NCBI GenBank assembly: GCA_014218235.1
Contig: CM024766.1
Span: 71,723,207 to 71,787,206 of the forward strand
DNA from: Colocasia esculenta
Lineage: Eukaryota > Streptophyta > Magnoliopsida > Alismatales > Araceae
Length of the DNA stretch: 64,000 nt
Direction of reading: 5' to 3'
Shown here: in pieces, positions 1 to 9,386 of the stretch
Layout: the number at the start of each line of letters is the position of its first letter
How positions within the stretch are numbered: position 1 is the stretch's first letter
Notes under the pieces: model-generated
What the model saw: the letters and a program-made list of their open reading frames with translations, nothing else
Told to the model about the DNA's origin: nothing
Database searches by the model: none
Program-made: the position numbers and the translations under genes

Positions 1-32
1 ACACTGCCATTCCTGCACCATCCCTCTTCTCT

Positions 33-76
33 GTTACAGTTTTCCATTCTTTGAGTTACACCTGCAGCCGAAGCGC
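33..76 (+). repeat. two 22-bp TTACA monomers in gene leader
   Basis: GTTACA starts at 33 and again at 55, exactly 22 bp apart, just before the first ATG of the downstream gene. These match the phase and consensus of the larger 22-bp arrays further on. The array probably continues to the left of the window. Confidence 0.6.
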
Positions 77-960
77 GATCTCTCTGTCCCCTCTAACGAT
101 GGCAAGCCGTCGATCTCCTACGAGCGCTGAGATGGGCCGCATTACAGCGGATGCCGAGCAACAAGCGTTGATGGCGATGGAAGTTGATGAAACCAGCCTC
201 CAAGTCGTCCAAAGTAGAAATATTTCTTCTTACCCTGTGTCCGATCTTTCTCGACTGGATGTTTTTTTTTTAAGTTCCGATCTTCTCTTTGCAGACAAGA
301 ATCAATTTAATACGTGATGTTCGCTTTCATGGTACTGTACCGTTATGCAAGATTTGCAATTTAGGAGCGTGCATCTCAAGTTAATGAGAAATTCACCATT
401 TCACATGTATGTCAAATGCGAAGTGGTGACCTACCCTATTTCCCTGATAGTCGATCTTATAACACATTTCGAAGGAGAAGATCGTTTTAAGATTGGCCCC
501 TGCACCTTTTCTTTTCGCCCTTCAAACCTGACAATGGTTATGGGTATACCCAATAATGATTCACCTATCAATATAAAGGCGGATGGGACAAAAGCTAGTT
601 TGCGCCGCATCCTTGGATGCAAAAAAATGATGGACAGGCACAATGTCTTGCGAAAGCTTACGGAGTATGTTCCACAAGAGGGTGAGCTAGCTGTTGAAAT
701 TTTCGTAAAGCTTTGGTTTGCGCTTCTATGTTCATGTTTCTTCTTCCCCACAAGTGGGAGGTCGGGGTTGCTATCCATTCTGCCATATCTGGACGACCTC
801 CATGAGATGAAGAGTGCTAATTGGGCTGCTGCCATCCACGAGTACCTGATATCGACAGTGCAGCAGTGCCAGGAGCATGTGAAGGCAGACGTAACAGGAG
901 CTGCGTCTGGCAAAACCATCTTCCTAACCGGTTGTGTTCCCGCTCTCGGTGTAAGTAGGC

Positions 961-1258
961 TTTTACATACCACATATGTATCTGTTACAGTACCCAAAGT
1001 TGTCTTTTACATACGACATATGTATCTGTTACAGTACGCGAAGTATTCTTTTACATACGACATATGTATTTGTTACAGTACCCGAAGTAGTATTTTACAT
1101 ACCATACACCGCTCTGTTACAGTACTCGAAGTTGTCTTTTACATACCATACACTGCTCTGTTACAGTACACGAAGTTCTCTTTTACATACGACATATGTA
1201 TCTGTTACAGTATCCGAAGTAATTTGTAAAAATGACATATGTATCTATCTGATATGCA
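961..1258 (+). repeat. 44-bp tandem repeat (2 x 22 bp) in intron
   Basis: TTTTACATAC begins at 961, 1005, 1049, 1093, 1137 and 1181, a constant 44-bp step; a degenerate seventh copy starts at 1225. Each unit splits into two 22-bp monomers, one containing GTTACAGTA and the other TTTACATAC. The array fills the space between the donor-like GTAAGT at 951 and the acceptor-like TAG at 1279-1281. Confidence 0.9.
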
Positions 1259-1732
1259 TTATCTATCTGTTAATGATGTAGGCATGGTTTTTGACGCACC
1301 ATTTAAAATTGAAACCAGAGCATTCCCAAAGATATCCCCCATTTTTCCGTTGGGATTGTCGGGGTAAGGGACAGGAGTTATCCGCCCTACTACGGGGATT
1401 GCGATGCTCTGATGTAAGTGTGACTTACCCCTGGACCTGTGTTATCTTCGTATATGATATCTTCCTTTGACTTTAATTCAGGTATATTTGGAGGTTAATG
1501 TGAGGGATGACCGACCTAAGGTCTCCCGATGATTGACGACATCCTCCAATCAATAGACCAAAGGCTACATAGATTGGAGGAACAATTTGAGCGTCAGCCT
1601 CAGTGGCAACATCCATCCGCAGAGCCACAATCAGCCGTCTTAATCCTACCGCCACCGGAGCTCCCTACAGCTTCAGTGCCATCACACGGCGTAGCAAAGA
1701 CGAGCACCCGACGCCGAGGTAATGTTTTACAG

Positions 1733-2263
1733 TATATGTTTTATACGTTTACAATATGCTTCATATATAGTTACAATATTTCATATACTAAGTTACAGTA
1801 TATGTTTTATACGTTTACAGTATGCTTTATATACAGTTACAGTATTTCATATACTAAGTTACAGTATATGTTTTATACGTTTACAATATGCTTCATATAT
1901 AGTTACAGTATTTCATATACTAAGTTACAGTATATGTTTTATACGTTTACAGTATGCTTCATATACAGTTACAGTATTTCATATACTAAGTTACAGTATA
2001 TGTTTTATACGTTTACAGTATGCTTCATATACAGTTACAGTATTTCATATACTAAGTTACAGTATATGTTTTCTACATTTACAACATACTTCATAGACAG
2101 TTACAGTATTTCATATACTCTGTTACAGTATATGTTTTCTACATTTACAACATGCTTCATAGACAGTTACAGTATTTCATATACTCCGTTACAGTATATG
2201 TTTTCTACATTTACAGCATGCTTGATAGACATTTACAGTATTTCATATACTCAGTTATAGCAA
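1733..2263 (+). repeat. 66-bp tandem repeat (3 x 22 bp) in intron
   Basis: ATGTTTT begins at 1736, 1802, 1868, 1934, 2000, 2066, 2132 and 2198, a constant 66-bp step. Each unit is three 22-bp monomers starting GTTACAGTA, TTTACAGTA and GTTACAGTA. Because 66 is a multiple of 3, spurious reading frames run through it. The copies drift from left to right (TTTTATACG becomes TTTTCTACA after 2066), which suggests polar growth of the array. Confidence 0.9.
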
Positions 2264-2324
2264 GGAGAACCCTCTTGACAAGGTCGCAATGATCAATGTC
2301 AGAGTGGCAGACATCGGAGCCGAA

Positions 2325-2725
2325 TAGGAAGAAGGAGGAGGAGGAGGAGCAGAAGAGAAAGGAGAGGAGGAGGAGGAGGAGGAGCAGAGAAAAAGGAGAA
2401 GGAGGAAGGAGGAGAGGAAGAGGAGCAGAAGAGAAAGGAGGAGGAGGGGCGGAGAGGAAGAGGAGAAGAGGAAGGAAGCAGAGGAGGCGGAGAAGAGGAG
2501 GAAGGAGGAGGAAGAGGAGAAGAGGAAGGAAGCAGAGGAGGTGGAGAAGAAGAGAAGGAGGAGGAGGAAGAGAAGAAGATGAAGGACGAGGAAGAGGAGA
2601 AGAGGAAGGAAGCGGAGGAGGCGGAGAAGAGGAGGAAGGAGGAGGAGGAAGAGAAGAAGAGGAAGGAGGCGGAGGCCGAGAAGAAGAGGAAGGACGAGGA
2701 AGAGGAGAAGAGGAAGAGGCGTCAT
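2325..2725 (+). repeat. polypurine (GGA/GAA)n tract, coding for E/K/R-rich linker
   Basis: About 400 bp are almost purely A and G on the plus strand, with GAGGAGGAA-like units and longer near-duplicates (GAGAAGAGGAAGGA recurs). In one frame it encodes an acidic/basic helix-forming linker (MKDEEEEKRKEAEEAEKRRK from 2579). Long mirror-like purine tracts can form triplex DNA; that is inference. Confidence 0.8.
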
Positions 2726-2810
2726 ATTTCCCCATCCTCATTGTCCCGACGAGTTACAGTTGGGACGAGAAAAAGACGGCAACCGGAGATATATACAGTA
2801 TGGTTTCCCC

Positions 2811-2909
2811 TTAACAGTACAAGATACATAAGTTTAACTTTCTGTTACAGTAACCTTGATGATACATAACAATAACATTAAGAGTCTGTTACACTAACAT
2901 TACAGTCCT
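2811..2909 (+). repeat. TTACAG-type repeats, 11/22-bp phased, in intron
   Basis: Motif starts at 2811, 2844, 2888 and 2899 are separated by 33, 44 and 11 bp, all multiples of 11. This is the same repeat family as the larger arrays in the other introns of this gene, here short and degenerate. Confidence 0.6.
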
Positions 2910-3152
2910 CTTATAGAACATTCTTTTATTACTTACTCTATCGCAGCTAGAGGATTATCAGTACCACAAAGCTACGAAAGTCAATGTGTCCACTTCTGAA
3001 CCGATCTTTGTTGACTCTCAAGAGAGTACATACACACTTCCAATGGGCAAGAAAGAGGGGAGACAAGATTACGTCGCCCGGGAAGTATTAGCAGTGGACG
3101 AAAAGTCTTTGATTGAACGATTTCTGAATGAATGCATCATTAATGAGTACGT

Positions 3153-3217
3153 GTTACAGTACATGTGTTTCCTATTTACAGTTTTGACATTTTCTGTTAC
3201 ATTATATTAGTTCGTCT
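3153..3217 (+). repeat. short TTACAG repeat array in intron before the protease exon
   Basis: GTTACAG at 3153, TTTACAG at 3175 and GTTACAT at 3196 are spaced 22 and 21 bp. They sit between the GTACGT donor at 3147 and the acceptor at 3271-3272. Confidence 0.6.
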
Positions 3218-3695
3218 ATTACTGTTTGACATCTTCATTCTTACCAAAGATGTACACTTTTCTTACATATAGTGATTTGATGTTCGGCGGCACTCTGGAA
3301 GGATACGATAATTTCCTCTCATTTAAGAACATCCGAGATCTATTGTTCGTGAGGGAGAACGAATCGGTCATAATTGACTGCTACGTCAACACTTGCTTGT
3401 TTCTCCCCTATCAAGAGAACCCGGACATTTTTAAGACATTTGGATATCTGGGAGCCGCTTTAAAGGGTTATGTCCAATCGAGCAAAGATGATAAGAGTAA
3501 GTTCCAACATTTCGATTACTCTTTCAGAAGATTGGACCGTGCTCCAACTGAATTCGACCTCCTCTTCTCCCCCATGCACGTTGGAACGAACCATTGGGCT
3601 CTTTTGGTCATCAACATTAAAGAAAAAGAGTTTCACATATTCAATTCATTAAGAAACAAAGATCGTTGTGACATTCCACAATACATAAGTGCCAA

Positions 3696-3772
3696 GTGTT
3701 ACATACAAGGATTACATTTGTTACAGAGCATGCACACTTATGTTACATATGTTACAGTAAATGCACATCAAC
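3696..3772 (+). repeat. short TTACA repeat array in intron splitting the protease domain
   Basis: Several GTTACA/ATTACA copies, including GTTACAG near 3720 and 3752, occupy the intron between the His/Asn block and the Cys block of the protease. The Cys exon begins after ATGTAG at 3801-3806. Confidence 0.5.
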
Positions 3773-4160
3773 TAATTGGAACTCTTTTGTTAATTCTTTC
3801 ATGTAGGTGGAGGAACTGAGAAGATACATGAAGGGCAAGCACATAGATTCAGAAAATTGGTCGCTACGCTACACCGACCCATGCCCACAACAAGGATCGG
3901 GAGACGACTGCGCCATTTTCACTTGCAAATACATGGAGTGTCTGGAACGTAGGGACACTCAAGGTTTCCCCTTCAGTCAGGATGACATGCCAACCGTGCG
4001 AGCAAAGTTTGCCCTCCACTTTATCAAAGCGTACTTCAATGCACAAGAACGTTCAGAGCGTATATAACTGAAGGAGATGAACCATACTTGCCGCACGTAC
4101 AATTTCCTAGACATTGTAATGATATTGTACAGTTACTTGAGGAAACACTTGTTTATTTAT

Positions 4161-4823
4161 TACAGTGAGGACACTGTCTACTGTTACAGTATTTAGTTGC
4201 TGTCATTATAGTATAGATAATAACATGTTACAGTTCGAGCACTACACTCTTACAGTTAGAGCACTACACTCTAACCTACACTATTACAGTATACGTAGTA
4301 ACATGTTACAGTATTTAGTTATTTTGATTATAGTATATATAATAGCATGTTACAGTTGGAGAACTACACTCTTACAGTTGGAGCACTACACTCTAACCTA
4401 CACTATTACAGTATACGTAGTACCTGTTACAGTATTTAGTTATTTTGATTATAGTAGATATAATAGCATGTTACAGTTAGAGCACCACACTCTAACCTAT
4501 AATATTACAGTATACGTAGTAACCTGTTACAGTATTTAGTTATTTTCATTATAGTATACATGATAGCAGGTTACAGTTCGAGAACTACACTCTTACAGTT
4601 CGAGAACTACACTCTTACAGTTCGAGCACTACAGCTTCACCTACATTATTACAGTATACGTAGAAACTTGTTATAGTATTTACTTATTTTCATTATAGTA
4701 TACATGATAGCAGGTTACAGTTTGAGCACTACACTTTAATCTACACTATTACAGTATACGTAGTAAGTTGTTACAATAACTCCCTAATCCTGTTACAATA
4801 CATGATAGCATGTTACAGTATAC
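4161..4823 (+). repeat. 22-bp monomer array with higher-order units of 100/122/144 bp
   Basis: The block GTTACAGTATTTAGTT starts at 4183, 4305, 4426 and 4526, with diverged copies at 4670 and 4770. Steps are 122, 121, 100, 144 and 100 bp, so the higher-order unit changes length by whole 22-bp monomers. Clear monomers begin GTTACAGTATTTAG, ATTATAGTATA, GTTACAGTTGGAG and CTTACAGTTGGAG. The array starts about 100 bp after the stop of the protease gene and is not inside an intron. Confidence 0.85.
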
Positions 4824-4914
4824 GTTTTGTTTGCATGATAGAGAACACATACAAGCCCACAGAAGACTGTACAAAAGGAAAATAGGTATATTGCATAAGC
4901 AACCCTGTTACAAT

Positions 4915-5271
4915 CTAAACTCCATAACCCGAGCACTCGGTGGAGGAGGGAGGGGAGAAGGAGGAACGGGCAGGGGAGGGAGGGGAGGAGGCAGAACGGG
5001 CAAGGGAGGGAGGGGAGGAGGAACATATGTGTTCTGCCCTATGGCCGATGTCAGGGAGGATGTTGGTGAGGCCCTTGTGGTCGTACAACCGAGAGGCTTT
5101 GTGTAAAGCCATCTTCCAGCCGATATAAAAATCATTCCAGTAGTCAGGGCTGAAGGTCGGTGGCAAAGGTGGAGCCTGTGGCGCCGGGGGAGCCGGGGGC
5201 GATGGTGGCACCGGTGAGGCAGGTGTCTTGCCATCCCTCTGAGGAGCACGGTTAGATGAAGACATCTGCAA
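4915..5271 (-). CDS. small proline/serine-rich protein, unknown function
   Basis: A 118-codon ORF starts at 5271 and stops at 4915. Its N-terminal third is proline-rich (PPSPPAPPAPQAPPLPP). A non-repetitive middle (DYWNDFYIGWKMALHKASRL) looks like a real folded or helical segment. The C-terminal part is encoded by a G-rich tandem repeat (PPSLARSASSPPSPARS). A TATA box stands about 90 bp upstream and the leader is CT-rich, ending TTTGCAG just before the ATG. It converges on the Ulp1-type gene, as a second gene of one DNA transposon might. I do not recognise the family. Confidence 0.45.
   Translation of the reverse strand: MQMSSSNRAPQRDGKTPASPVPPSPPAPPAPQAPPLPPTFSPDYWNDFYIGWKMALHKASRLYDHKGLTNILPDIGHRAEHICSSSPPSLARSASSPPSPARSSFSPPSSTECSGYGV
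4938..5021 (+). repeat. G-rich tandem repeat, possible G-quadruplex
   Basis: Three near-copies of a unit of about 32 bp built on AACGGGCAGGGGAGGGAGG give many runs of three or four G on the plus strand. It encodes the Pro/Ser-rich C terminus of the minus-strand ORF. Confidence 0.65.
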
Positions 5272-5355
5272 ATAAAGAGGAAGAAGACGAGCAAGAAAGA
5301 TAGGAAGAAGAAGACTCAGAGAAGCTTGTGAAGGATAAGTATGCGGCCCTGGGTT

Positions 5356-5364
5356 CCTTTTATA
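5356..5364 (-). promoter_or_regulatory. TATA box of the proline-rich ORF
   Basis: CCTTTTATA on the plus strand reads TATAAAAGG on the minus strand. A start site about 30 bp downstream, near 5330, would leave a CT-rich leader of about 60 nt before the ATG at 5271. Confidence 0.5.
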
Positions 5365-5371
5365 GTTGTGA

Positions 5372-6077
5372 GGAACGGTTCACGGGCGAAGGACCTGTGT
5401 AAGTGATGTCAATGGTTGTTGTAAGTGTGCTCGGCACGCTATGTAAGAGCAACTTCCCATCAATCAGAGTTCACGGGCTTTCCAAAGGATTGAAGCGTTA
5501 GTGTCGTTGCGGACGTGGGATTCGAAAGGATGGAAAGGTAAGACGGGAATGTGAAAAAGAGACGGACGCCAACGAGACGGAAATCGTGGGTCGAGGGTTG
5601 TAAATGATAACGTCTGAAAAGTAGGGACTGAAAATTAAATTGGGCGAAAAGTAAAGACTTTACGTCTTTCAATATTCTGACAGAGACGAGGAAAAAAGTA
5701 CCACCCTCTGACAGGGACCCTCAATTAATTTTTACTATTTTAAAACCACATGTATGTCATAGAAGAATCTAATTTCAGACTTTCCTATTTAAATTACTAA
5801 GTGAAAATTGAGAGGGAAATTTTGGATTTAAGTTTGATCGGGATCCCCTCTATCACAAATTCCTAGTTAATCATTAAGTGAAAATTTTGAGTAAATTTTG
5901 TGTTTAAGTTTGGAGAGGGCCGCGCAGGCCCCCGCTATCACAAATTATGACGTCCACTCTCCCACTTGGGGAGAGAGTAGGCGGGAGCTCCCACCACGTG
6001 CAATGTGAGCCGCCAACCTAGGCCGCGCCTTCCTGATCACCCATAGACCCCGTCCAGGTAAGTATGAGGCAACCATT
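5372..6077. other. intergenic, no gene seen; two diverged direct repeats
   Basis: No supported gene. Two diverged copies of a unit of about 80 bp run one after the other at about 5790-5860 and 5872-5946 (shared blocks AAGTGAAAATT, TTTAAGTTTG and CTATCACAAATT). They may be terminal debris of an older element. Confidence 0.4.
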
Positions 6078-6368
6078 GCCAAACACTTTTTTTTTTATAA
6101 CGAGGAAATCCCGCCCCGTGTAGCTTTGTGGGCTCAAGGATTGGTGTTCGTGAACTCCAAGGTCAGGACTTGGCAGCTCCTACTTTTCGTATACCCGTAT
6201 TGCCCTTACCCCACTTGACCGTAAAACCCCGGATTTACACACCTCGAGGATTGTATGTAAATCAGGTAAGCCCCCCCCCCCCCCCCCAAGAATCGAACTC
6301 GGGACCTCCTGCTTTTAAGCAAGAGTTCTAACCGATCGACCCAACCGGGGTCCTCGCCAAACACTTTT
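6078..6368 (-). mobile_element. tRNA-derived SINE with 13-bp target site duplication
   Basis: The body (6091-6355) is flanked by perfect copies of GCCAAACACTTTT at 6078-6090 and 6356-6368. Read on the minus strand it starts GAGGACCCCGGTTGGGTCG, has an A-box-like segment (GGTCGATCGGTTAGAA), a degenerate anticodon arm and a B-box-like GAGTTCGATTC near 6293, then a tRNA-unrelated body. It ends in an A-rich tail at the 6091 side. A run of about 17 C at 6270-6287 follows the tRNA part. SINEs are transcribed by RNA polymerase III and moved by LINE machinery. The ends resemble the plant Au-type group from memory, which is not certain. Confidence 0.85.
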
Positions 6369-6523
6369 GTCTTGTAGGTGATGCTCTGCTCGTTGTTTTT
6401 TATATCCCCCGATGTGGGACTAAGTGAAACACCCCAATCCTTGTCAAAGCCACCGTGCCTGCAATCATATTTACCCACTGGAGAAATATTTAGCGCTCGA
6501 TCAGAGAAGTATTTGGCCACTTA
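6369..6523. other. flank between SINE and Helitron, no gene
   Basis: Non-coding. On the minus strand it holds AGTCCCACATCGG followed at once by GATATAAAAA, a common plant promoter-like combination, but no transcript is evident. Confidence 0.4.
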
Positions 6524-6542
6524 TCTATACTATTATAATAAA

Positions 6543-6604
6543 CCTCAGTTTTAGAAGTACACATGGCAACACCAGAGACTATCTGTATCCCTCCAAAACT
6601 GAGG
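6543..6604. repeat. subterminal 10-bp inverted repeat at Helitron 5' end
   Basis: CCTCAGTTTT (6543-6552) is perfectly complementary to AAAACTGAGG (6595-6604), separated by 42 bp. It sits 19 bp inside the 5' terminus. Confidence 0.6.
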
Positions 6605-7430
6605 TATACTCTTTCTCCTCTATTCTCTTTCTCCCTCCCAGCGATGCTACCTCTTCGGTTCCAGTGGAAAACTTTCTGCCATGCTTGACACGCTGATTTC
6701 CTGTCAAAAAATCCTGGCGTTTCGCCTTCCCATGTCCGCCCGCCAGTTACCGATGAAGATGGTGTTGGTAGTCGTTCCCCCTTCCCTCGCAGCTCTTCCA
6801 TCGCAGCTCGCACTTCACCCTCGCATCCTCCCAATCGCAGCATCTTCCACCGTCCTAGCCTTAGCCCTCGCCAGTGCAACTTCGCCCTCGAAGACTCACG
6901 CTCGCATCCTCACGGTCGCAGCCTCTCCCTCGCATACTCCCCATACAGGCATCTTCGAACGCCCACGACCTCGCAAGCTCCCCCGTGCAGCCTCGCAAGC
7001 TTCCCCGCGCAGTCTCGCACTCGCATCCTCGCGCTTGAAGCCTTCCCGTCGCAGTCTCACAGTCGCCTCCATGACCAATGAAAAAGAGAGAGGTTTTTCC
7101 CCTTATTTCCCCCCGTTCATGCTGTTTGTTCTCCATTTTTTTTTATATGTTCCCTCCATACCAGGCTTACATCCTTTCGTTCTCCACACCTCATCTCTTT
7201 CTCTTCCTAACTAACTATCTTGCAACACTCCGTGTGTTTTTCCATCCTCTGAATGATGGTGAAGCAGCTGTACTATATACAACCACGCCTTCCGCAACAT
7301 CGCAGAAGGTGAAGCACGCCGCCACCACGCCTTCTACTTCCTCTGCGGCAACACCCAATTTGAGTAAGTCTCGACAGTTTGAGAGCTTTTGAAATTTGAG
7401 AGAAATGTTTGTTTGTTTTTTCACAAAATA
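6605..7430 (+). other. CT-rich Helitron segment with TCGCA-type repeats
   Basis: Between about 6785 and 7070 the words CCTCGCA, CCATCGCAG and CACTCGCATCC recur irregularly, giving spurious Ala/Ser/Pro/Arg-rich ORFs on both strands. An exon-like Thr/Ser/Ala-rich piece follows at about 7255-7365, ending at AATTTGAGTAAGT, which has the form of a splice donor. It may be a captured 5' gene end (promoter plus first exon); function unknown. Confidence 0.4.
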
Positions 7431-8218
7431 TCATGTCTTTTCACACAGTCATCTATAGAATTTCGTGATTACTCTTTGCTCTCAAACCAACAGAAACATG
7501 AATGTAAGACTTTGTGATACCTAGGGGACTCCTCTCTCCCTTATATACGGCCTCTACGTGGCTACCAAGAGTTTATATGTTACAGCCTTTTACATTCAAG
7601 AATCTATCTTCTTTTTGTTTTTAATTTTTTACAGATCTTCTCACACACTCTATGTGCGCATGATTAAGTGCATCCCAATTTTTTTTTTCACTATCTCACA
7701 CACTCTTTGTGCACTACAAACAGATATCCTAAATTTTTATTTTCTTCACACACTCTCTGATTAATGTTTTATATGAAAGAGGCCTTTGACTATTATATTT
7801 GAAATGGATTCATTTAGCAGTGACATTTTCTTCTGAGAAGGGTACATATCATCACAGAAGCACAAAAAAACTGGCCAAGCACAGTGCATAGAAATTTAAC
7901 AAATATAGAAAAAAGAATCTTTGACTGTAAAGGAATATTGTTTCAGAACTTTCAAAAAATATGAAAGGGTTGTTCATCTTCACTGGAATATAGATGGTAC
8001 ATCTATGTTAATACCATATCAGGTGCTCAAGTCAAATAACCCATGCACCATGGTAAAATGAGAAGTCAAAATGCTTCTCTTGGTACTAGATTTTATTGTG
8101 CATATAAAGAACAATTTGGAAATATGTTTAAGGTGTTATTTACTTATATTTCAATTTCAGATTATATACATATGTTCTCATCCAGTGTACAGATTATTGA
8201 ATAGGTAATGTGACAAAC
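7431..8218. other. AT-rich Helitron interior, no gene seen
   Basis: Intron-like AT-rich sequence with repeated CTCACACACTCT words (7640-7755). No ORF worth reporting. Confidence 0.5.
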
Positions 8219-8583
8219 TTATCTTGGGAAAAGATGTTGATTCCCAAACTTTGAATAGGTATTAGATTCAGACATAACAGAAGACACTAACCTATTTCGT
8301 GGTAAAAGCTCAATGCCAAGGAATCTGATTGCAGACCTTTCTGCATGAAGGGTACCACAAGTTCCTCTCAAGTTATAGTGCCAAATTTGAAATGTGAGCA
8401 TATGATGTTAAACACTAACCTATTATAATTGCATTTCATTAACGGAAGTGAAACAGGAACTGCTAAATTCAAGGTTGCCTCCCCAAGAATACTGGACCTT
8501 GCTGACCCCTGTAAAAGCAACTCCTTATTAACTTCAAGCAAACAATAGTTGCCAGTAGTAGAAGGGCATTTTTCTAGATTCAA
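8219..8583 (-). pseudogene. captured gene fragment resembling an NT-C2 (EEIG1/EHBP1-type) domain
   Basis: The minus-strand exon-like segment 8583-8405 encodes ELLLQGSARSSILGEATLNL then AVPVSLPLMKCN. This resembles the LGEx-x-N(L/F)A ... SLPL strand pair of the NT-C2 domain found in plant coiled-coil 'myosin heavy chain-related' proteins. A second segment (8401-8219) may be another exon or intron read-through. There is no start codon, no downstream domain and no full gene. It is read as Helitron cargo captured from a host gene; the match is from memory. Confidence 0.4.
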
Positions 8584-9386
8584 TGAATGCTAAAGCCAGT
8601 GAGTATAGGAATGTAATTGTCAGGGGATGGATGCTTCAGACCATTGAAACTACAAATTTGTAGATGCATCATACTGTCAATGCTTAACACAACATATCTA
8701 CTTTGAAGATGAAGTAGAGAGCACACACACACACGTCAAGACATAATATCAGATCCTACACTCCTGTTCAGCATAATATCAGATTCATCTGATTTATTGT
8801 CTAGGTCATCGTTGTCAATATTTAGATCATTACGGTGTGATGTTTCCTTCCCAATATGGTATCATTCTCAAGCCCCCTGAAATTTATGTTGAGAGTTTAG
8901 ATGTTCTGCCCATTTAATTTTTTATGTCATGAGTTTTTAAAGCACAGATTTAGAGTTTTTAGTAAATCCCTTGGCCAGTTTTGATGTGCATGTCAACATT
9001 TTATATGCAAGAATAGGCTATTTATATAGTTTTTTTTTCCAAATATCTTATTACATTTCTTCCAGTTATGGTAGAAAAGTGCAAGATTTAGTTTGCATTG
9101 GCAGTTGAATAGAAAAAAGTGGTCCTCCCCAGTTGGAATAACCAGATTAGTGAGCAGTGAGAAAAAAGGTTAGAAGTTTGTTTAAGAAAATCTGAATTTG
9201 GTAGGTTGGAGGATGCTTCCAAATTATTAAAATTGAGCATATAAAATGATAGCCAAACTAACCACATTGTGTGGAGCAGAGTGCTAGATGCAATCTGGAG
9301 ACATCCATTTCCATGGGTTTGCACTATTGAGTTCCCTACCACCTCCCAATCACAAGCAAAAGAAGACAGAGCGATGAATCAATGCT
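8584..9386. other. Helitron interior, intron-like, no gene seen
   Basis: AT-rich. The segment around 8888-8955 (GTTGAGAGTTTAGATGTTCT then GCCCATTTAATTTTT and CATGAGTTTTTAAAGC) is repeated with few changes around 12849-12915, on the other side of the solo LTR. Confidence 0.5.

Larger units (their letters stand above)
99..4067 (+). pseudogene. decayed multi-exon transposon gene with C-terminal Ulp1-like protease domain
   Basis: Exon-like blocks lie at about 99-213, 295-951, 1282-1413, 1482-1718, 2261-2790, 2948-3146, 3273-3690 and 3807-4067. Block 295-951 has a motif like the plant-mobile/DUF1985-type domains of transposon proteins (FSFRPSNLTMVMGIP). Block 1482-1718 looks like a short coiled coil. 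Block 2261-2790 is a Glu/Lys/Arg-rich linker. The last blocks form a C48 (Ulp1/SENP) fold: VIIDCYVN, then HWALLVIN (catalytic His), FNSL (Asn where Asp is usual) and QGSGDDCAIF (catalytic Cys), ending at the stop at 4065-4067. In this family the domain cleaves ubiquitin-like proteins. The first ATG is at 99. Frame breaks near 320-345 and 1525 and awkward intron phases suggest decay. Such fusions are typical of MULE or CACTA cargo; no transposase or terminal repeat is visible here, so the parent element is unknown. Confidence 0.6.

Noticed and set aside
1529..2260. 243-codon ORF and the overlapping 124-codon ORF
   Set aside because: After codon 63 they are translations of a 66-bp tandem repeat, which keeps any frame open; splice-like borders show this part is intron.
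2211..2741. Minus-strand Leu/Pro/Ser-rich ORFs of 156-176 codons
   Set aside because: Antisense of the polypurine tract; no start context and no family.
6290..6350. tRNA gene on the minus strand (A- and B-box-like, tRNA-like arms)
   Set aside because: The anticodon arm is degenerate, the tRNA part continues into a tRNA-unrelated body with an A-rich tail, and a 13-bp target duplication flanks it: it is a SINE.
6390..6425. snRNA-type upstream element (minus strand TCCCACATCG followed by TATAAA)
   Set aside because: The spacing between the two words is about 5 bp, not the 24 or 34 bp of plant snRNA promoters, and no snRNA sequence follows.
6681..7214. 177-codon plus-strand ORF
   Set aside because: Ala/Ser/Pro/Leu-rich from CTCGCA-type low-complexity DNA, with equally long ORFs on the other strand; no domain.
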